A DNA stretch of 7,239 bases from Candidatus Magasanikiibacteriota bacterium. Its GTDB lineage: Bacteria; Patescibacteriota; Patescibacteriia; Magasanikbacterales; GWA2-37-8. A program made the position numbers and the translations under genes. Each line of letters begins with the position of its first letter. Position 1 is the first letter of the stretch. The notes beneath the pieces were generated by a model that saw only the letters and a list, made by a program, of their open reading frames with translations, did no database searches and had not been told where the DNA came from. Of the stretch, positions 6,671-7,239 are shown in pieces. Location: assembly GCA_903858555.1 (NCBI GenBank), contig CAIOJG010000179.1, forward strand, positions 1 through 7,239. The letters run 5' to 3'.

Positions 6671-6853
6671 ATGGCAACAAAACGAACGTATCAACCAAAT
6701 AAAAAACATCGCGCTAAAGCCCACGGATTTTTAGAGAGAATGGCTACTAAAAACGGCCGCACAGTACTTTCTCGCCGTCGCGCTAAGGGACGCAAGAAAT
6801 TGACAGTTTCCGATGAAAAATCTGGAAAATTGCTAAGAAAAACTAACCGATAA
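6671..6853 (+). CDS. rpmH: 50S ribosomal protein L34, with a C-terminal extension
   Basis: Small, highly basic protein of the large ribosomal subunit, buried in 23S rRNA. The family pattern is nearly complete: [38 protein letters not shown]34 is usually about 44–46 residues and ends shortly after GRKxL. This one has 60 residues, with an added tail of about 14 ([14 protein letters not shown]). It has a strong promoter of its own and an intrinsic terminator 3 bases after the stop, so it is predicted to be a one-gene transcript. Its place next to dnaA on the opposite strand is the conserved origin layout. The leader has no Shine-Dalgarno sequence. Confidence 0.96.
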   Translation: MATKRTYQPNKKHRAKAHGFLERMATKNGRTVLSRRRAKGRKKLTVSDEKSGKLLRKTNR

Positions 6854-6856
6854 AAT

Positions 6857-6887
6857 AAACTCCCGACTTCTGTCGGGAGTTTGTTTT
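6857..6887 (+). terminator. intrinsic terminator of rpmH
   Basis: A perfect 11-bp stem, AAACTCCCGAC (6857–6867) with GTCGGGAGTTT (6872–6882), closes a TTCT loop and is followed by GTTTT. It is a textbook Rho-independent terminator and separates rpmH from rnpA. Confidence 0.9.
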
Positions 6888-6888
6888 G

Positions 6889-6897
6889 TGATATAAT
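6889..6897 (+). promoter_or_regulatory. extended -10 promoter for the rnpA leader
   Basis: TGATATAAT holds a perfect TATAAT (6892–6897) with the TG extension. The -35 region falls in the rpmH terminator loop and is poor, as is tolerated in extended -10 promoters. Transcription would start at about 6904, which is the foot of the long hairpin that follows. Confidence 0.55.
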
Positions 6898-6903
6898 AGT
6901 ATC

Positions 6904-7032
6904 GTCGGGTCTCATAGGTATTAATTTTCTTGCGCCCAAACTCGTGCCGAATTTGTCTTTATACAATCAATCAAGTTGAGTTCTCGGCACTTCAAACAGT
7001 GGGCGCCGCGAAAATCAATACCTAATCGACCC
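6904..7032 (+). ncRNA. structured leader or small RNA upstream of rnpA (unrecognised)
   Basis: The predicted transcript folds into one long interrupted hairpin with five paired segments: 6907–6911 with 7028–7032 (5 bp), 6915–6922 with 7017–7024 (8 bp), 6924–6929 with 7010–7015 (6 bp), 6932–6938 with 7000–7006 (7 bp) and 6944–6950 with 6984–6990 (7 bp). This gives 33 Watson-Crick pairs. Internal loops are 3×3, 1×1, 2×3 and 5×9, and the apical loop has 33 bases. It has a promoter at its 5' foot and no U-tract at its 3' foot, and it ends 12 bases before the rnpA ATG. I do not recognise the family: RNase P RNA, SRP RNA and tmRNA motifs are absent. It could be a cis-acting leader, a processed small RNA, or a palindromic mobile element. 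Confidence 0.55.
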
Positions 7033-7044
7033 TCCTCTAAAATT

Positions 7045-7239
7045 ATGTACACAAAAGAACAGCATTTGAAGAAAAAGCGGGATTTTAATTTGATTTTGAA
7101 ATACGGCACTTGGGTGAATGGCGGGTTTTTGAGTTTGAAAGTGCTGGATTTAGCCAAGAATGAGGCTTATTTTCCTAAAAAGGAAGATGTGGATAAGTTT
7201 AAAAAACAGCTGAAGTTAGATCGGAAAGCGTCGTGTAGG
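7045..7239 (+). CDS. rnpA: ribonuclease P protein component, 5' part (cut by window end)
   Basis: The first 65 residues are present. The protein binds RNase P RNA and aids 5' maturation of tRNA precursors. The start MYTKEQHLKKKRDFNLILKY fits the RnpA N-terminus (basic LKKxxDF followed by a G near residue 21), and GGFLSLKVLDL fits the first beta strand. The next ~25 residues (AYFPKKEDVDKFKKQLKLDR) are hydrophilic. They look like an insertion before the expected SKK core strand, which lies beyond the window. Position after rpmH supports the call. The pyrimidine stretch CCTCCTC before the ATG is not a Shine-Dalgarno sequence. The product call is fairly secure, but the catalytic core is unseen. 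Confidence 0.85.
   Translation, partial: MYTKEQHLKKKRDFNLILKYGTWVNGGFLSLKVLDLAKNEAYFPKKEDVDKFKKQLKLDRKASCR

Noticed and set aside
6691..6966. Minus-strand open frames over rpmH, the rnpA leader and rnpA (also 6921–7157)
   Set aside because: They oppose conserved genes and run through the rpmH terminator hairpin. Explained by chance.
6904..7032. Known structured RNA such as SRP RNA, 6S RNA, tmRNA or RNase P RNA
   Set aside because: The expected signatures are missing: no SRP apical loop with GGAA, no 6S-type large central bubble, no tmRNA tRNA-like ends and no RNase P conserved cores.

Overview
The window carries the replication-origin neighbourhood of a small-genome bacterium: rnpA–rpmH–dnaA–dnaN, followed by two envelope genes. 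Candidate Phyla Radiation (Patescibacteria) is my best guess, as inference only. The reasons are that no start codon has a Shine-Dalgarno sequence, leaders are short and AT-rich, the usual recF and gyrB genes do not follow dnaN, and a class A penicillin-binding protein carries an Ig-like tail. No taxonomic marker such as 16S rRNA is present.

Left part (1–3593): a minus-strand gene for a small exported 3D-domain protein, probably a peptidoglycan-acting enzyme, lies divergent from a plus-strand gene for a 946-residue bifunctional peptidoglycan synthase of the PBP1A type. Their promoters appear to overlap back to back and share one -35 segment near 700. This suggests co-regulated cell-wall synthesis and remodelling.

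Middle (3594–5108): the PBP gene and dnaN converge on an exceptionally long, almost perfect hairpin (30 bp stem with a structured interior) that probably terminates transcription from both sides. Part of its inner sequence recurs at the left edge of the window. dnaN is followed upstream by a 251-base AT-rich gap with three same-orientation near-consensus DnaA boxes. One of these is directly next to AT-rich trinucleotide repeats resembling the DnaA-trio unwinding element, so this is the preferred oriC candidate.

Right part (5109–7239): dnaA on the minus strand and rpmH on the plus strand diverge from a 170-base gap holding a perfect DnaA box, two weaker boxes and both promoters. rpmH is closed by a textbook intrinsic terminator. 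Directly after it an extended -10 promoter starts a separate transcript, whose first ~130 bases fold into a long five-segment hairpin ending just before rnpA. rnpA is cut by the window edge.

The hairpin upstream of rnpA and the large hairpin family at 3609–3726 and 1–20 are the best candidates for undescribed elements. All the protein genes are recognisable families. No transposase, CRISPR array, tRNA or rRNA was found.
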